Source: Cellulomonas humilata (lineage in GTDB: Bacteria; Actinomycetota; Actinomycetes; Actinomycetales; Cellulomonadaceae). Taken from it: a stretch of DNA of 64,000 nt. Made by a program: the position numbers and the translations under genes. Below the pieces are notes generated by a model, which did not search any database, had not been told where the DNA came from, and saw nothing but the letters and a program-made list of their open reading frames with translations. The stretch lies in the NCBI RefSeq assembly GCF_030814415.1, contig NZ_JAUSVB010000004.1:372001-436000 (forward strand), given 5' to 3'. Positions 32,496 through 41,492 of this stretch are shown in pieces. Position 1 is the stretch's first letter. The number at the start of each line of letters is the position of its first letter.

Positions 32496-33368
32496 TCAGC
32501 GCCGCAGCGGCTCGGCGAACATGCCGTTCACGGTGCCGACGTCGAGAGCGCCCTCCAACGCGCCGAGCGTTCCGTCGCGGAGGAGCTCGGCGGTCGCACG
32601 GAAGGCGACCGAGTACGCCGCCTGCGCGATCGAGGTGCCCACCGTGACGCGACGGACGCCGACCGCTGCGAGGTCCGCGACCGACGGCGCCCCCGGGCCG
32701 GCCATGACGTTGATGGGCAGAGGCGACGCCGTGCAGAGCTCGGCCAGGACGTCGAGGTCCAGGAGGCCCGGGACGAACAGGCCGTCGGCGCCCGCCGCCG
32801 CGTACGCCGTCGCACGCGTGAGCACGTCGGTGAGCCGTCCGTCCGGCGCCCCGATGCCGAAGAGGTAGACGTCGGTGCGGGCGTTGAGGACCAGCTCCGA
32901 CAGTCCCGCCGTGCGCGCGGCGTCCCGGGCGGAGCGCAGCCGCGCCGCCTGCTCGTCGGCGGTGTACAACGTGCCGTCGGTCGAGCGCGAGTCCTCGAGG
33001 TTCACGCCGGCGGCACCCGCGCGGACGGCCTCGAGCACGGCGCCCGCCACCTCGTCGGGCGACGAGCCGTAGCCGCCCTCGAGGTCGACCGTCACCGGCA
33101 CCGGCACCGCTGCGGTGATCCGGGCCGCGGCCGCCAGCATCTCGTCCCGACCTGCGCGCTCGCCGTCGGCACGGCCGAGCGACCACGCGACACCGCCGCT
33201 GGTCGTGGCCAGCGCTGCCGCTCCCGCGGCGACGGCGAGCGTCGCGCTCGCGGCGTCCCACACGTTCGGCAGGACGAGGATCGGCGCACCCGACAGCTCG
33301 CGCAGCCGGCGGGCCGCCTGTCGGGTCTGCTCCGACGCGGTGACGGTGGTGTGGTCGGTGACGCTCAT
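32496..33368 (-). CDS. Isocitrate lyase / PEP mutase superfamily enzyme
   Basis: A 290-residue TIM-barrel protein of the PEP-mutase group. It has the metal-binding strand segments LPNVWDAASATL near 33, VTVDLEGGYGSSPDEV near 97 and GVNLEDSRS near 125, typical of the oxaloacetate/PEP-mutase-like subgroup. The gated loop does not show the KKCGH of isocitrate lyase, so it is not that enzyme. Real substrate unknown; PEP mutase, 2-methylisocitrate lyase-like or carboxyphosphonoenolpyruvate-type reactions are all possible. No phosphonate genes are near. Confidence 0.82.
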   Translation of the reverse strand: MSVTDHTTVTASEQTRQAARRLRELSGAPILVLPNVWDAASATLAVAAGAAALATTSGGVAWSLGRADGERAGRDEMLAAAARITAAVPVPVTVDLEGGYGSSPDEVAGAVLEAVRAGAAGVNLEDSRSTDGTLYTADEQAARLRSARDAARTAGLSELVLNARTDVYLFGIGAPDGRLTDVLTRATAYAAAGADGLFVPGLLDLDVLAELCTASPLPINVMAGPGAPSVADLAAVGVRRVTVGTSIAQAAYSVAFRATAELLRDGTLGALEGALDVGTVNGMFAEPLRR

Positions 33369-33520
33369 GGGTGGTGTGTCCTTCGGCTCGAGGGTGGCGA
33401 CGACTCTGCCCGCCCGTGCGACGGCACTCCACGGATTCGGCGGAGACCGAATGTCGGACGTGCCGCCTAGGCTCGCGGCGGACCGTGCCGGCCGGCTCGG
33501 TCGCCGACGGAGGGACGGTC

Positions 33521-34501
33521 ATGCGCGCTGAGGTCGCCTTCGCCGCAGACGACCTGGCACGGGCGCGCTTCGCCGTCTCGCCCCTGTGGCAGACGGTCTG
33601 TGCCTTCCGGCTGCTCGCCCGCGCGGGCGGCCCGGCTCCGTACCGTCGGTGGCTCGACGACGTGCGCCCCGCCGTCCGGAGCGCCGGTCTCGACCGCGGC
33701 TGGCTCGCCGAGCTCGTCCCTGCGCACGGCTACCTCGCCGACCTGCTCACGCCCTACCCCTGTGGTGACCTCGACGACGAGCTCGCGGCGATCCGCGCGA
33801 CCGATCCCGCGCGCGTCCGGCTCGAGGTGGACATGCTGGCGGCCGAGCGCGCACCCCTGGACCCCGCCCGGATCGCTGCCCTACGACGCGATCCCGTCGC
33901 GACGCTGCCTCTCGTCACCGCCGAGATCGCCGCGTTCTGGGACCTGGCCATCGCCCCGCACTGGCCGAGGATCCGCGTCGTCCTCGACGCCGACGTGCTG
34001 CACCGCGCCCGCCAGGTCGCCGAGCACGGGACCGGGCACGTGCTGGGCGACCTGCACCAGACCGTGACCTGGGACGACGGCGCGCTGCACCTCGTGGAAC
34101 GGCACTGCGAGATCACCCGCGACGGCACCGGCGAGGGCCTCCTGCTCCTTCCCAACGCGTTCGCCTGGGACGCGGTCCTGACCCGCGCGGTTCCGCCCGA
34201 GCCGCCGCAGCTGTCCTACCCGGCGCGCGGCACGGGCACGATCTTCGACGTCGCGGACGTGGCGAGGACCGACGCGCTGGCTGGGGTGCTCGGGCGCACG
34301 CGCGCCCAGGTCCTGCTGTCGCTGGACGTCCCGGCATCGACCACCGGCCTTGCCGACCGGCTCGGCCTGTCCCGTGCGGGGATCTCCGAGCACCTCACCG
34401 CGATGCGTGACGCGGGTCTCGTCCGCCCGCACCGGGCGGGGCGCCAGGTGCTGTACGTCCGGACCCCTGCGGCCGACGCGCTCGTGGGAGCCCCGGTCTG
34501 A
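33521..34501 (+). CDS. ArsR-type winged-helix regulator with long N-terminal domain
   Basis: A 326-residue protein. The C-terminal 80 residues are an ArsR-like winged helix (TRAQVLLSLDVPASTTGLAD, SRAGISEHLTAMRDAGLV). The N-terminal 230 residues form a DUF5937-like domain common in actinomycete regulators of this layout; ligand unknown. Its ATG has a GGAGGG ribosome site and a TAGGCT -10 about 50 bases upstream. It is divergent from the PEP-mutase gene and may regulate it. A GC-rich inverted sequence GCCGCCGGCGGC lies just downstream. Confidence 0.82.
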   Translation: MRAEVAFAADDLARARFAVSPLWQTVCAFRLLARAGGPAPYRRWLDDVRPAVRSAGLDRGWLAELVPAHGYLADLLTPYPCGDLDDELAAIRATDPARVRLEVDMLAAERAPLDPARIAALRRDPVATLPLVTAEIAAFWDLAIAPHWPRIRVVLDADVLHRARQVAEHGTGHVLGDLHQTVTWDDGALHLVERHCEITRDGTGEGLLLLPNAFAWDAVLTRAVPPEPPQLSYPARGTGTIFDVADVARTDALAGVLGRTRAQVLLSLDVPASTTGLADRLGLSRAGISEHLTAMRDAGLVRPHRAGRQVLYVRTPAADALVGAPV

Positions 34502-34554
34502 CGTCCCCCGCCTCGGGAGGTGCTGCGGGTGGCCGCCGGCGGCAGGGGACGAAG

Positions 34555-34590
34555 AAGGCCCCGACCGGCGTTTCCGCTGGCCAGGGCCTT
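34555..34590 (-). terminator. Terminator of tRNA-Leu
   Basis: AAGGCCC (34555-34561) pairs with GGGCCTT (34584-34590), with further pairing of GACCGGCG and CGCTGGCC inside. On the minus strand it lies 22 bases beyond the 3' end of tRNA-Leu and is followed by CTTCTTCG. Confidence 0.65.
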
Positions 34591-34611
34591 GTTCGTCGCT
34601 GTCTCAACGAG

Positions 34612-34694
34612 TGTCCGGAGGGGGACTTGAACCCCCACGCCCTTTCGGGCACTAGCACCTCAAGCTAGCGCGTCTGCCATTCCGCCACCCGGAC
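34612..34694 (-). tRNA. tRNA-Leu (anticodon GAG)
   Basis: The minus strand reads GTCCGGGTGGCGGAATGGC at the 5' end. The acceptor stem GTCCGGG pairs with TCCGGAC (one G-T pair), the anticodon arm CTAGC-TTGAGGT-GCTAG carries GAG, the long variable arm TGCCCGAAAGGGCG marks a class II tRNA, and the T arm is GGGGGTTCAAGTCCCCC. The discriminator is A, as in leucine tRNAs, and CCA is not encoded. It decodes CUC and CUU; CUC is heavily used in this GC-rich genome. Confidence 0.97.
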
Positions 34695-34739
34695 AGGTGG
34701 ACCGCAGGGCACCCGGAGGCGCCCTCAGGTGCGGCAGAA

Positions 34740-34745
34740 AAGATA
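34740..34745 (-). promoter_or_regulatory. Probable -10 of tRNA-Leu promoter
   Basis: On the minus strand this is TATCTT within TGCTATCTTTTC, about 45 bases upstream of the mature tRNA 5' end, in a short AT-rich patch. A short 5' leader would be removed by RNase P. Confidence 0.45.
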
Positions 34746-34840
34746 GCACGGCGCGGCGGGCGGGCACGCATCGGCCGCCGGGGGCAGACTGGCCGCAGGC
34801 GCCGGGACCAGGTCGCCTCCGTCATGATGCAGGGAGCCCG

Positions 34841-36067
34841 ATGACCGACGCGAGCAGCTCGACGGGCCGGTCTCCAGCCAGCCAGACGGCCCGCAGGGTC
34901 GCGGGCGGGCGGCGCAACCCGAGCGTCTACGGCAACGAGCACACCGCACCCCGCTGGTTGCGCGGTGCGGCGGGAGTGTCGTGGCGGCTGCTTGTCGTCA
35001 TCGCGATGGTGGGCCTGATCTTCTACGCCACGTCGCGCGTGCAGCTGCTGTTCGTGGCGGTGTTCCTCGCGTTCGTGTTCACCGCGGTCCTGCGACCCGC
35101 CGTCGAGTACCTGGCGCGCTGGGTGCCACGAGGGCTGGCCACCGCGTTCGCCCTCCTCGGGGGCATCGTCTTCTTCCTCGGCCTGCTGACGTACGTCGGC
35201 TACTCGATCGCCAACCAGTGGGCGGACCTCACCGAGCAGTTCAGCGACGGCATCGGCCAGATCACCGACTTCCTGACGGACGGGTCGCTGCCGTTCAGCA
35301 TCACCAACGAGCAGATCGCCGAGTGGATCAGCAACGGTCAGAAGTGGGTGCAGGAGCACGCCGGTGACCTGGCCGGTCAGGCCGCCGCGGGTGCGGGCTC
35401 CGTGGTCGAGGTGTTCACGGCGCTGGCCCTCGCCATCTTCTGCACGGTGTTCTTCCTGGCTCGCGGGCGCGAGATGTGGACCTGGTTCCTCAACCAGCTG
35501 CCGTCCCGCGTGCGCGAGAGCTGGAAGGTCGCCGGCGGGGCCGGGTGGTACACGTTCTCCGGGTACACGCGCGGCACGGTGATCATCGCGGTCACCGACG
35601 GCATCCTGGCCTTCATCCTGCTGAGCGTCCTGCGGGTGCCGCTGTCCGCCCCGCTCGCGGTGCTGGTGTTCATCGGTGCGTTCATCCCGCTGATCGGTGC
35701 TCCGCTGGCGATGGTGATCGCGATGATCGTGGCGCTCGCCGCGAACGGCCTGCTGTCCGCGGCGATCGTGGGTATCGGCATCGCGCTGATCGGTCAGTTC
35801 GAGGGGCACATCCTGCAGCCGATCGTGATGGGCAAGCAGGTGTCCATCCATCCGGTCGTCATCGCGTTGGCCGTCACAGCCGGAACGCTGACGGCGGGCA
35901 TCCTCGGCGCCGTGATCTCCGTGCCGCTGGTGGCGGTGTGCTGGGCGGTCTTCTCCCGGCTGCGCACGATGGACCCGCCGATGGAGGAAGAGGAGTCGGA
36001 CGACGACGTCGAACCGATCGAGAACGTCCAGGAGATCGACGACGACGAGGTCGTCAAGCAGCCCTGA
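34841..36067 (+). CDS. AI-2E (TqsA/PerM) family membrane transporter
   Basis: A 408-residue integral membrane protein of the AI-2E/PerM family. There are seven to eight hydrophobic helices (for example LLVVIAMVGLIFYATSR near 47 and VLVFIGAFIPLIGAPLAMVI near 270). The conserved GHILQPIVMGKQVSIHP segment near 327 is diagnostic. The N-terminus is basic and cytoplasmic and the C-terminal tail very acidic. E. coli TqsA exports autoinducer-2, but other members act as Na+(Li+)/H+ antiporters, so substrate is open. An AGGGAG ribosome site supports this ATG. It converges on dnaE2 three bases apart. Confidence 0.88.
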   Translation: MTDASSSTGRSPASQTARRVAGGRRNPSVYGNEHTAPRWLRGAAGVSWRLLVVIAMVGLIFYATSRVQLLFVAVFLAFVFTAVLRPAVEYLARWVPRGLATAFALLGGIVFFLGLLTYVGYSIANQWADLTEQFSDGIGQITDFLTDGSLPFSITNEQIAEWISNGQKWVQEHAGDLAGQAAAGAGSVVEVFTALALAIFCTVFFLARGREMWTWFLNQLPSRVRESWKVAGGAGWYTFSGYTRGTVIIAVTDGILAFILLSVLRVPLSAPLAVLVFIGAFIPLIGAPLAMVIAMIVALAANGLLSAAIVGIGIALIGQFEGHILQPIVMGKQVSIHPVVIALAVTAGTLTAGILGAVISVPLVAVCWAVFSRLRTMDPPMEEEESDDDVEPIENVQEIDDDEVVKQP

Positions 36068-36070
36068 GCC

Positions 36071-39000
36071 TCACCGGAAGTCCCGCGACGCCGACCTGAC
36101 CTTCAGCGACATGGGCGTCAGGTGCTCCGCGACCAGGTTGGTCGCGCCGTCGGAGCGTTCCAGCCGGCCGCGCACGACGAGCGCGCGGGACGTGCGGGCC
36201 ACCTTGCGGAACTTCTGCCACAGCCCTGCCGAGCAGATGACGTTGAGCAGGCCGGTCTCGTCCTCCAGGGACAGGAACGTGATCCCGCCTGCGGTGCCGG
36301 GTCGCTGCCGGTGCGTGACCACACCGGCGACAGCCACCCGTCGACCGATCTCGTGCGTGTACGCCTGCTCGACGCGCAGGACCCCGGCGGCGTCGAGCCC
36401 GTCGCGGACGAACTGCGTGGGGTAGGAGTCCACCGAGACACCGGTCGCCCACACGTCCGCGGTCGCGATCTCGACGTCGCTCAGGCCAGGCAGCGTGGGC
36501 GCGCTGACCCCGACGGAGACACCGGGCAGCGTGTCCGGTCCTTCCTGCGCGAGCGCACCGGCCGCCCACAGCGCCTCACGACGGGTGACGCCCAGGCTGT
36601 CGAGCGCTCCCGCGGTGGCGAGGGCCTCGAGCTGGGCGGTGGACAGCTGCACCCGCCGCACCAGCTGCCGCAGGTCCGCGAACGGGCCGTGCGCGCGACG
36701 CTCGTCGACCACCCGCTGCGCGACGTCCTCCCCCACCGACCGCACCGACGCCAGGCCCAGCCGGACCGCGAGCGACCGTGCGCCGTCGCCCGTCCGCACC
36801 CCCGGGGCGGTGACCGGACCGGTGCCGCTCGGCGTCGGCACCAGCTGCGGCTCCCCGCCCGCCGGCGTCGGACCCAGCCGCTCCACGACCGCCTGCACGT
36901 CGGACGCCTGCACGTCCGGGCGCAGCACCTCCAGGCCGTGCCGGCGGGCGTCCGCGGCCAGGCTCTGCGGCGAGTAGAAGCCCATCGGCTGCGCCGCGAG
37001 CAGCCCCGCGTAGAACGCCGCCGGGTGGTACACCTTCAGCCACGCGCTGGCGTAGACCAGGAACGCGAACGAGTACGCGTGCGACTCGGGGAACCCGAAG
37101 TCGGCGAACGCCTTGAGCTTGTCGAAGATCTCCTGCCCGGTCTTCTCGTCGATCCCGTGCCCGGCCATGCCGGACATCAGCCGCCCCCGCATCGCCTCCA
37201 TCCGCTCGGTCGACCGCTTCGAGCCCATCGCCCGGCGCAGCTGGTCGGCCTCGGCGGGCGTGAAGTCGGCGACGTCGATGGCCATCTGCATGAGCTGCTC
37301 CTGGAACAGCGGCACGCCCTTGGTCTTGGCCAGCGACTTCTCCAGCAGCGGGTGCAGGTACGTGACGGGCTGGCGGCCGTGCGCGCGCTCGATGTACGGG
37401 TGGACCGAGCCGCCCTGGATGGGACCGGGACGGATGAGCGCGACCTCGATGACGATGTCGTAGAACGTCCGCGGCTGCAGGCGCGGCAGGGTTCCCATCT
37501 GCGCGCGGGACTCCACCTGGAACACCCCGACGGTGTCGGCGGCGCTGAGCAGGTCGTAGACCCGCACGTCCTCCGCGGGCAGCCCGTGCAGGTCGAGCTT
37601 CTCGCCCTCGTGCTCCTCCACGAACCCGAACCCGATGCGCAGCGCCGTCAGCATGCCGAGGCCCAGCAGGTCGAACTTGACCAGCCCAGCGTCCGCGCAG
37701 TCCTCCTTGTCCCACTGCAGCACCGTGCGACCCGGCATCCGCGCCCACTCCACCGGGCACACCTCGATGACCGGCCGGTCGCACATGACCATCCCGCCCG
37801 AGTGGATGCCGAGGTGCCGCGGCAGGCGCAGGAACCGGTCCGCCAGGTCGATGACGTGCTCGGGGATCTCGTCGAGGTCGCTGGCCGACGGCGGCAGGAC
37901 GGTCGGGACGACGTCGTGGCCGTCGGCGGTCACCAGGCCCGGGGTGTCGACGCCCTTCGGGGCACGCAGCACCGACGGCGGCTCCCACGTGTTGCCCCAC
38001 ATCGACGCCTGCGTGCGCCGGCGCTCGTCCCGCGCGGTGGTCACAGCGGCGTCGGGTACCGGTCCGGTGTGGCCGACGTGCGGACGGGGCTGCCGGCGGC
38101 TGGAGGACGGCTTCTCGGGCGGCGGTGGCGGCGCAGCCGGTCGCAGGCTCCCCCACCGCTCGATCGACTGCGCCCACGCGTCCTGCTGGCCCGCGTCGTA
38201 CCCGAGCGCTCGGGCGGCGTCCCGGACCGCCGACCGCGGCCGGTAGGAGATGACGTTGGCCACCTGCGCGGCGTGCGTCCGGCCGTGCTTCTCGTAGACG
38301 TACTGGATGACCTCCTCGCGGCGCGCGGACTCGATGTCGACGTCGATGTCCGGCGGCCCGTCGCGCTCGGGCGCCAGGAACCGCTCGAACAGCAGACCGT
38401 GCCGCACCGCGTCCACGGCGGTGACCCGCAGCGCGTAGCAGACCGCGGAGTTGGCGGCCGAGCCACGACCCTGCGCCATGATCCCGTTGCGCCGGCAGAA
38501 GTCGACCAGGTCGTAGACCACCAGGAAGTACCCCGGGAACCCGAGGTCCTCGATGACCGTGAGCTCGTGCGCCAGCTGCGCGTACGCGCCGGGCACCTTC
38601 TCCGACTCCGGCGGCCCGTACAGCTCGAGCGCGCCCAGCCGGACCAGCTCCCGCAGCCACGTGGCCTCCGTGTGGCCGGGCGGCACCGGGTAGGGCGGGA
38701 GCTGCGGCGCGACGAGGGACAGGTCGAACGCGCACTCGTCGGCCAGGTCCGCCGCGGTCACCACGGCCGAAGGATGCCGGCGGTGCAGCGCGAGCATCTC
38801 GGTGGCCGACCGCAGGTGCGCCATCGGGCCGCCCGACAGCCAGCCGTCCAGGTCCTCCAGCGACGACCGGGCACGGACCGCCGCGAGCGCGGCGGCCAGG
38901 TCGGCGTCGCGCGGGGTGGCGTAGTGCACGTTCCCGGTGGCGACGAGCGGGAGCCCGGCGTCGGCCGCGAGGTGGGCGAGGGCGTCGGCGCGGTCGGTGT

Positions 39001-39661
39001 CGTAGGGGTCGCCCGCCGCGGTGACCTCGACGGCCACGTTGTCGCGGCCGAACAGTGCGACGAGCCGGTCGAGCTCGGTCCGGGCGGCCTCCATCCCGGT
39101 GGGGCTCACGCCGGCGACGCCCGACGGGTCCCCGCCCGCGAGCGCCCGCCGCACGGATCCCTTGCGGCAGCCGGTGAGCACCAGCCACTGCCCGGCCGCG
39201 GTCGCCGCCAGCTCCTCCAGCCGGTAGTCCGCGGCCCCCTTCTGGCCCGTGCGCAGGTGCGCCTCCGCGATCGCGCGGGACAGCGCCCGGTAGCCGTCGG
39301 GTCCGCGGGCGAGCACGAGCAGGTGCGACGCCCGCGGGTCCGGGACGCCGGTCGGCAGGTCCAGCACGGGCGGCCCCGGGGTGGCCCTGGCCTTCTCCCG
39401 GGGGTGCCGACGCCCGTCGGGGGCGGGCAGGTGCAGCTCTGCCCCGAACACGGTCGGCAGCCCGACCGCCTTGGCCGCCTGCGCGAACCGGACCACGCCG
39501 TAGAGCCCGTCGTGGTCGGTGAGCCCGAGCGCGCCCAGCCCCAGCCGGGACGCCTCCGCAGCGAGCTCCTCGGGCTGGCTGGCGCCGTCGAGGAAGCTGA
39601 AGGCGGAGTGCGCGTGCAGCTCGGCGTACCGCGGGGGGAAGTGTGCAGACCGCTCAGTCAT
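36071..39661 (-). CDS. dnaE2: Error-prone DNA polymerase III alpha subunit DnaE2
   Basis: A 1196-residue C-family polymerase, the catalytic subunit of the actinobacterial mutasome for damage-induced mutagenesis. The PHP domain is at the N-terminus (YAELHAHSAFSFLDGASQPEE); catalytic aspartates appear in PPDIDVDIESARREEV near residue 435; a fingers/beta-binding region and an OB fold (GGITFLSLEDETGLLNVI near 1120) follow. Absence of the C-terminal tau-binding extension and its length distinguish it from the replicative DnaE1. It overlaps imuB by eight bases as the last gene of the SOS operon, so it should be made together with ImuA' and ImuB. Confidence 0.96.
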   Translation of the reverse strand: MTERSAHFPPRYAELHAHSAFSFLDGASQPEELAAEASRLGLGALGLTDHDGLYGVVRFAQAAKAVGLPTVFGAELHLPAPDGRRHPREKARATPGPPVLDLPTGVPDPRASHLLVLARGPDGYRALSRAIAEAHLRTGQKGAADYRLEELAATAAGQWLVLTGCRKGSVRRALAGGDPSGVAGVSPTGMEAARTELDRLVALFGRDNVAVEVTAAGDPYDTDRADALAHLAADAGLPLVATGNVHYATPRDADLAAALAAVRARSSLEDLDGWLSGGPMAHLRSATEMLALHRRHPSAVVTAADLADECAFDLSLVAPQLPPYPVPPGHTEATWLRELVRLGALELYGPPESEKVPGAYAQLAHELTVIEDLGFPGYFLVVYDLVDFCRRNGIMAQGRGSAANSAVCYALRVTAVDAVRHGLLFERFLAPERDGPPDIDVDIESARREEVIQYVYEKHGRTHAAQVANVISYRPRSAVRDAARALGYDAGQQDAWAQSIERWGSLRPAAPPPPPEKPSSSRRQPRPHVGHTGPVPDAAVTTARDERRRTQASMWGNTWEPPSVLRAPKGVDTPGLVTADGHDVVPTVLPPSASDLDEIPEHVIDLADRFLRLPRHLGIHSGGMVMCDRPVIEVCPVEWARMPGRTVLQWDKEDCADAGLVKFDLLGLGMLTALRIGFGFVEEHEGEKLDLHGLPAEDVRVYDLLSAADTVGVFQVESRAQMGTLPRLQPRTFYDIVIEVALIRPGPIQGGSVHPYIERAHGRQPVTYLHPLLEKSLAKTKGVPLFQEQLMQMAIDVADFTPAEADQLRRAMGSKRSTERMEAMRGRLMSGMAGHGIDEKTGQEIFDKLKAFADFGFPESHAYSFAFLVYASAWLKVYHPAAFYAGLLAAQPMGFYSPQSLAADARRHGLEVLRPDVQASDVQAVVERLGPTPAGGEPQLVPTPSGTGPVTAPGVRTGDGARSLAVRLGLASVRSVGEDVAQRVVDERRAHGPFADLRQLVRRVQLSTAQLEALATAGALDSLGVTRREALWAAGALAQEGPDTLPGVSVGVSAPTLPGLSDVEIATADVWATGVSVDSYPTQFVRDGLDAAGVLRVEQAYTHEIGRRVAVAGVVTHRQRPGTAGGITFLSLEDETGLLNVICSAGLWQKFRKVARTSRALVVRGRLERSDGATNLVAEHLTPMSLKVRSASRDFR

Positions 39662-41492
39662 ACGTCGCCTCGCACGTCCACCCGTCCGCGGTGCACGCCA
39701 GGAGCACCGCGCGGCCGTCGTCGAACGTCACCTGCAGGTGCGCCCGCAGGCGGGGGCGGTCGTCGGCGGCCACCCACCACCGCTCGCTCAGCAGCCACGG
39801 CCCGGCCCACCCGGCGACGGCGCGTGGTTCGTCTCCGGCCGACCGCAACCGCGCGACGGCGACGTCCCACGCATCAGCCCGACGTCGCCCCCGCGCCGCA
39901 TGACCGGGCGTCTCGCGCCTCCGCCGTACGTCGTGCTCCTCGTCCGACCCTCGCGGCAGCCACCGCACCCAGGCCGGCTCGCCGCGCATCCCGCTGCGCA
40001 CGTCGAGGACCACGGGCGTCCCCGACGCGTCCCGCACGTCGACCCGCTCGGGCGGGTCCAGCACCGTCGCCGGCGCGGGGTCGGGCAACCGACCCGGCCA
40101 GGGCCGGTCCACGGGCCGTGCGGGCTCGGTCTGCTCACCCCACGGCTGCAGGTGCACCTGGTCGCGCACGTCGCGCCCGCCCTGCAGGGTGGCGACGAGG
40201 ATCCCCGCACCGCCGACGATCCCCTGCACCCGGTCCAGCGCCCGGTGCGCCCGCAGGTCGCCGCCCGACGGCCCGCCCCACAGGCGCCCCTGCTCGGCAC
40301 CGGCCGAGGCGACGTCGAGGGCGGTGACCGCGAGGTGGACCAGGGAGACCGCCCGAGAGTCCTCGTCGGGCCAGGGGTCGGTCGGCAGGTCGTCGTGCGC
40401 CCAGGGGTCCCGGCCCGACGCCACGGCGTCCCGGGCGGTCCGTGCGCGGGCGCGGGCGGCGGGGTCGTCGGCCACGCGGGCCCGGGCGGTCTCGACCGCA
40501 CCGGCGGCCAGCCACCCCTCCAGCTGCCAGCGGATCCGGTCGGTGATCCGCGCCGGGGTCAGCCCGCCCCAGCCGCCGAGGTCGGTGCGCCAGGTCCGCA
40601 CCAGGTCGGTGCCCTCGTCGGTGCGTGCGGAGATCTGCAGACGGCCGCAGGTCACCGAGTGCTGCACGAGCAGCGCGTGCAGCTCCTCGGCCAGCCGGCG
40701 GCCGGCGAACGTCGCCGAGTCGACCCGGTCGAGCGGCGGGTCGAGGTCGGCGGCCACCTCGAGGTCGGCCTCCGGCCGACGGCGGGCGGGCGGGCGCTCG
40801 TCGTCCCCGCGTGCGAGCAGCTGCGCCCACGCACCGAGCCGCCCGAAGCGGGCGTGCACGTCCGTGGGGGGAAGTGCGGCGAGGTGGCCGAGCTGCCGCA
40901 GGCCCAGACGGTGCAGCAGGTCCACCAGCTCGGCCACCGCGGACGCGGCCTCGTCGGTGACCGCTGCGTGCACCAGCTCGCCCATCGCGCGCGTCGCCAG
41001 GTACGCGGCCGACGCCCCCGGGGGTACCACCGCGCCGGTCCGGGTGGCCAGCACCGCGGCCAGCAGCCCGTCCGCGGTGCCGACCGCGCACTCGTGGCCC
41101 GAGCCTGCGGCGACGGCGTCGATGAGTTTCTCCGCCAGGGCGTCCTCGGAGCCGTGGTACCGGCTGGCGCCGCCCGCGGGCAGCAGCAGCATCCCGGCGC
41201 GGACCACCTCGATGCCCGCCACCACGGTCTCGGCGGCCGCCGCGACCGGCTCGAACAGCCGCACGTCGCGGGCGTCGTCGGCGGGCAGCAGCACCAGCTC
41301 CGGGCAGACCCCCTGCGCCTGGCGACGTCGCATCCCCCGGCGCACACCCTCCGCCCGCGCGAGGGCGGACACCGCGGTGAGCTGCCGACCGTCGTGCACC
41401 GCGGTGGGCACGTGCGGGGGCACCTCCTCGGAGGTCGCGGCGGCCACCACCGGCCAGTCCGGGACCCACAGGACGGTCGTGCGGGTACTCAT
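39654..41492 (-). CDS. imuB: ImuB, catalytically inactive Y-family polymerase-like mutasome subunit
   Basis: A 612-residue Y-family-like protein that acts as the hub of the mutasome, linking ImuA' and DnaE2 to the beta clamp. The N-terminus TTVLWVPDWPVVAAA aligns with polymerase IV, but neither the DADSFF acids nor a SIDE motif is present (the equivalent place reads LLLPAGGASRYHG), so it cannot polymerise. A QGRLWGG segment near residue 400 matches the QxxLWG clamp-binding motif of mycobacterial ImuB. The C-terminal 200 residues are a proline/arginine-rich partner-binding part. It overlaps imuA' by four bases and dnaE2 by eight. Confidence 0.92.
   Translation of the reverse strand: MSTRTTVLWVPDWPVVAAATSEEVPPHVPTAVHDGRQLTAVSALARAEGVRRGMRRRQAQGVCPELVLLPADDARDVRLFEPVAAAAETVVAGIEVVRAGMLLLPAGGASRYHGSEDALAEKLIDAVAAGSGHECAVGTADGLLAAVLATRTGAVVPPGASAAYLATRAMGELVHAAVTDEAASAVAELVDLLHRLGLRQLGHLAALPPTDVHARFGRLGAWAQLLARGDDERPPARRRPEADLEVAADLDPPLDRVDSATFAGRRLAEELHALLVQHSVTCGRLQISARTDEGTDLVRTWRTDLGGWGGLTPARITDRIRWQLEGWLAAGAVETARARVADDPAARARARTARDAVASGRDPWAHDDLPTDPWPDEDSRAVSLVHLAVTALDVASAGAEQGRLWGGPSGGDLRAHRALDRVQGIVGGAGILVATLQGGRDVRDQVHLQPWGEQTEPARPVDRPWPGRLPDPAPATVLDPPERVDVRDASGTPVVLDVRSGMRGEPAWVRWLPRGSDEEHDVRRRRETPGHAARGRRRADAWDVAVARLRSAGDEPRAVAGWAGPWLLSERWWVAADDRPRLRAHLQVTFDDGRAVLLACTADGWTCEATYD

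Noticed and set aside
32496..33368. Phosphonate biosynthesis via PEP mutase
   Set aside because: No phosphonopyruvate decarboxylase or other phosphonate gene adjoins it; the family has many other activities.
36122..40327. A 1401-codon open frame antisense to dnaE2 and imuB, and a 583-codon one antisense to arc (420-2171)
   Set aside because: They arise from the high GC content, carry no motif, are Arg/Asp/Gly-rich low-information sequences and lie opposite well-supported genes.
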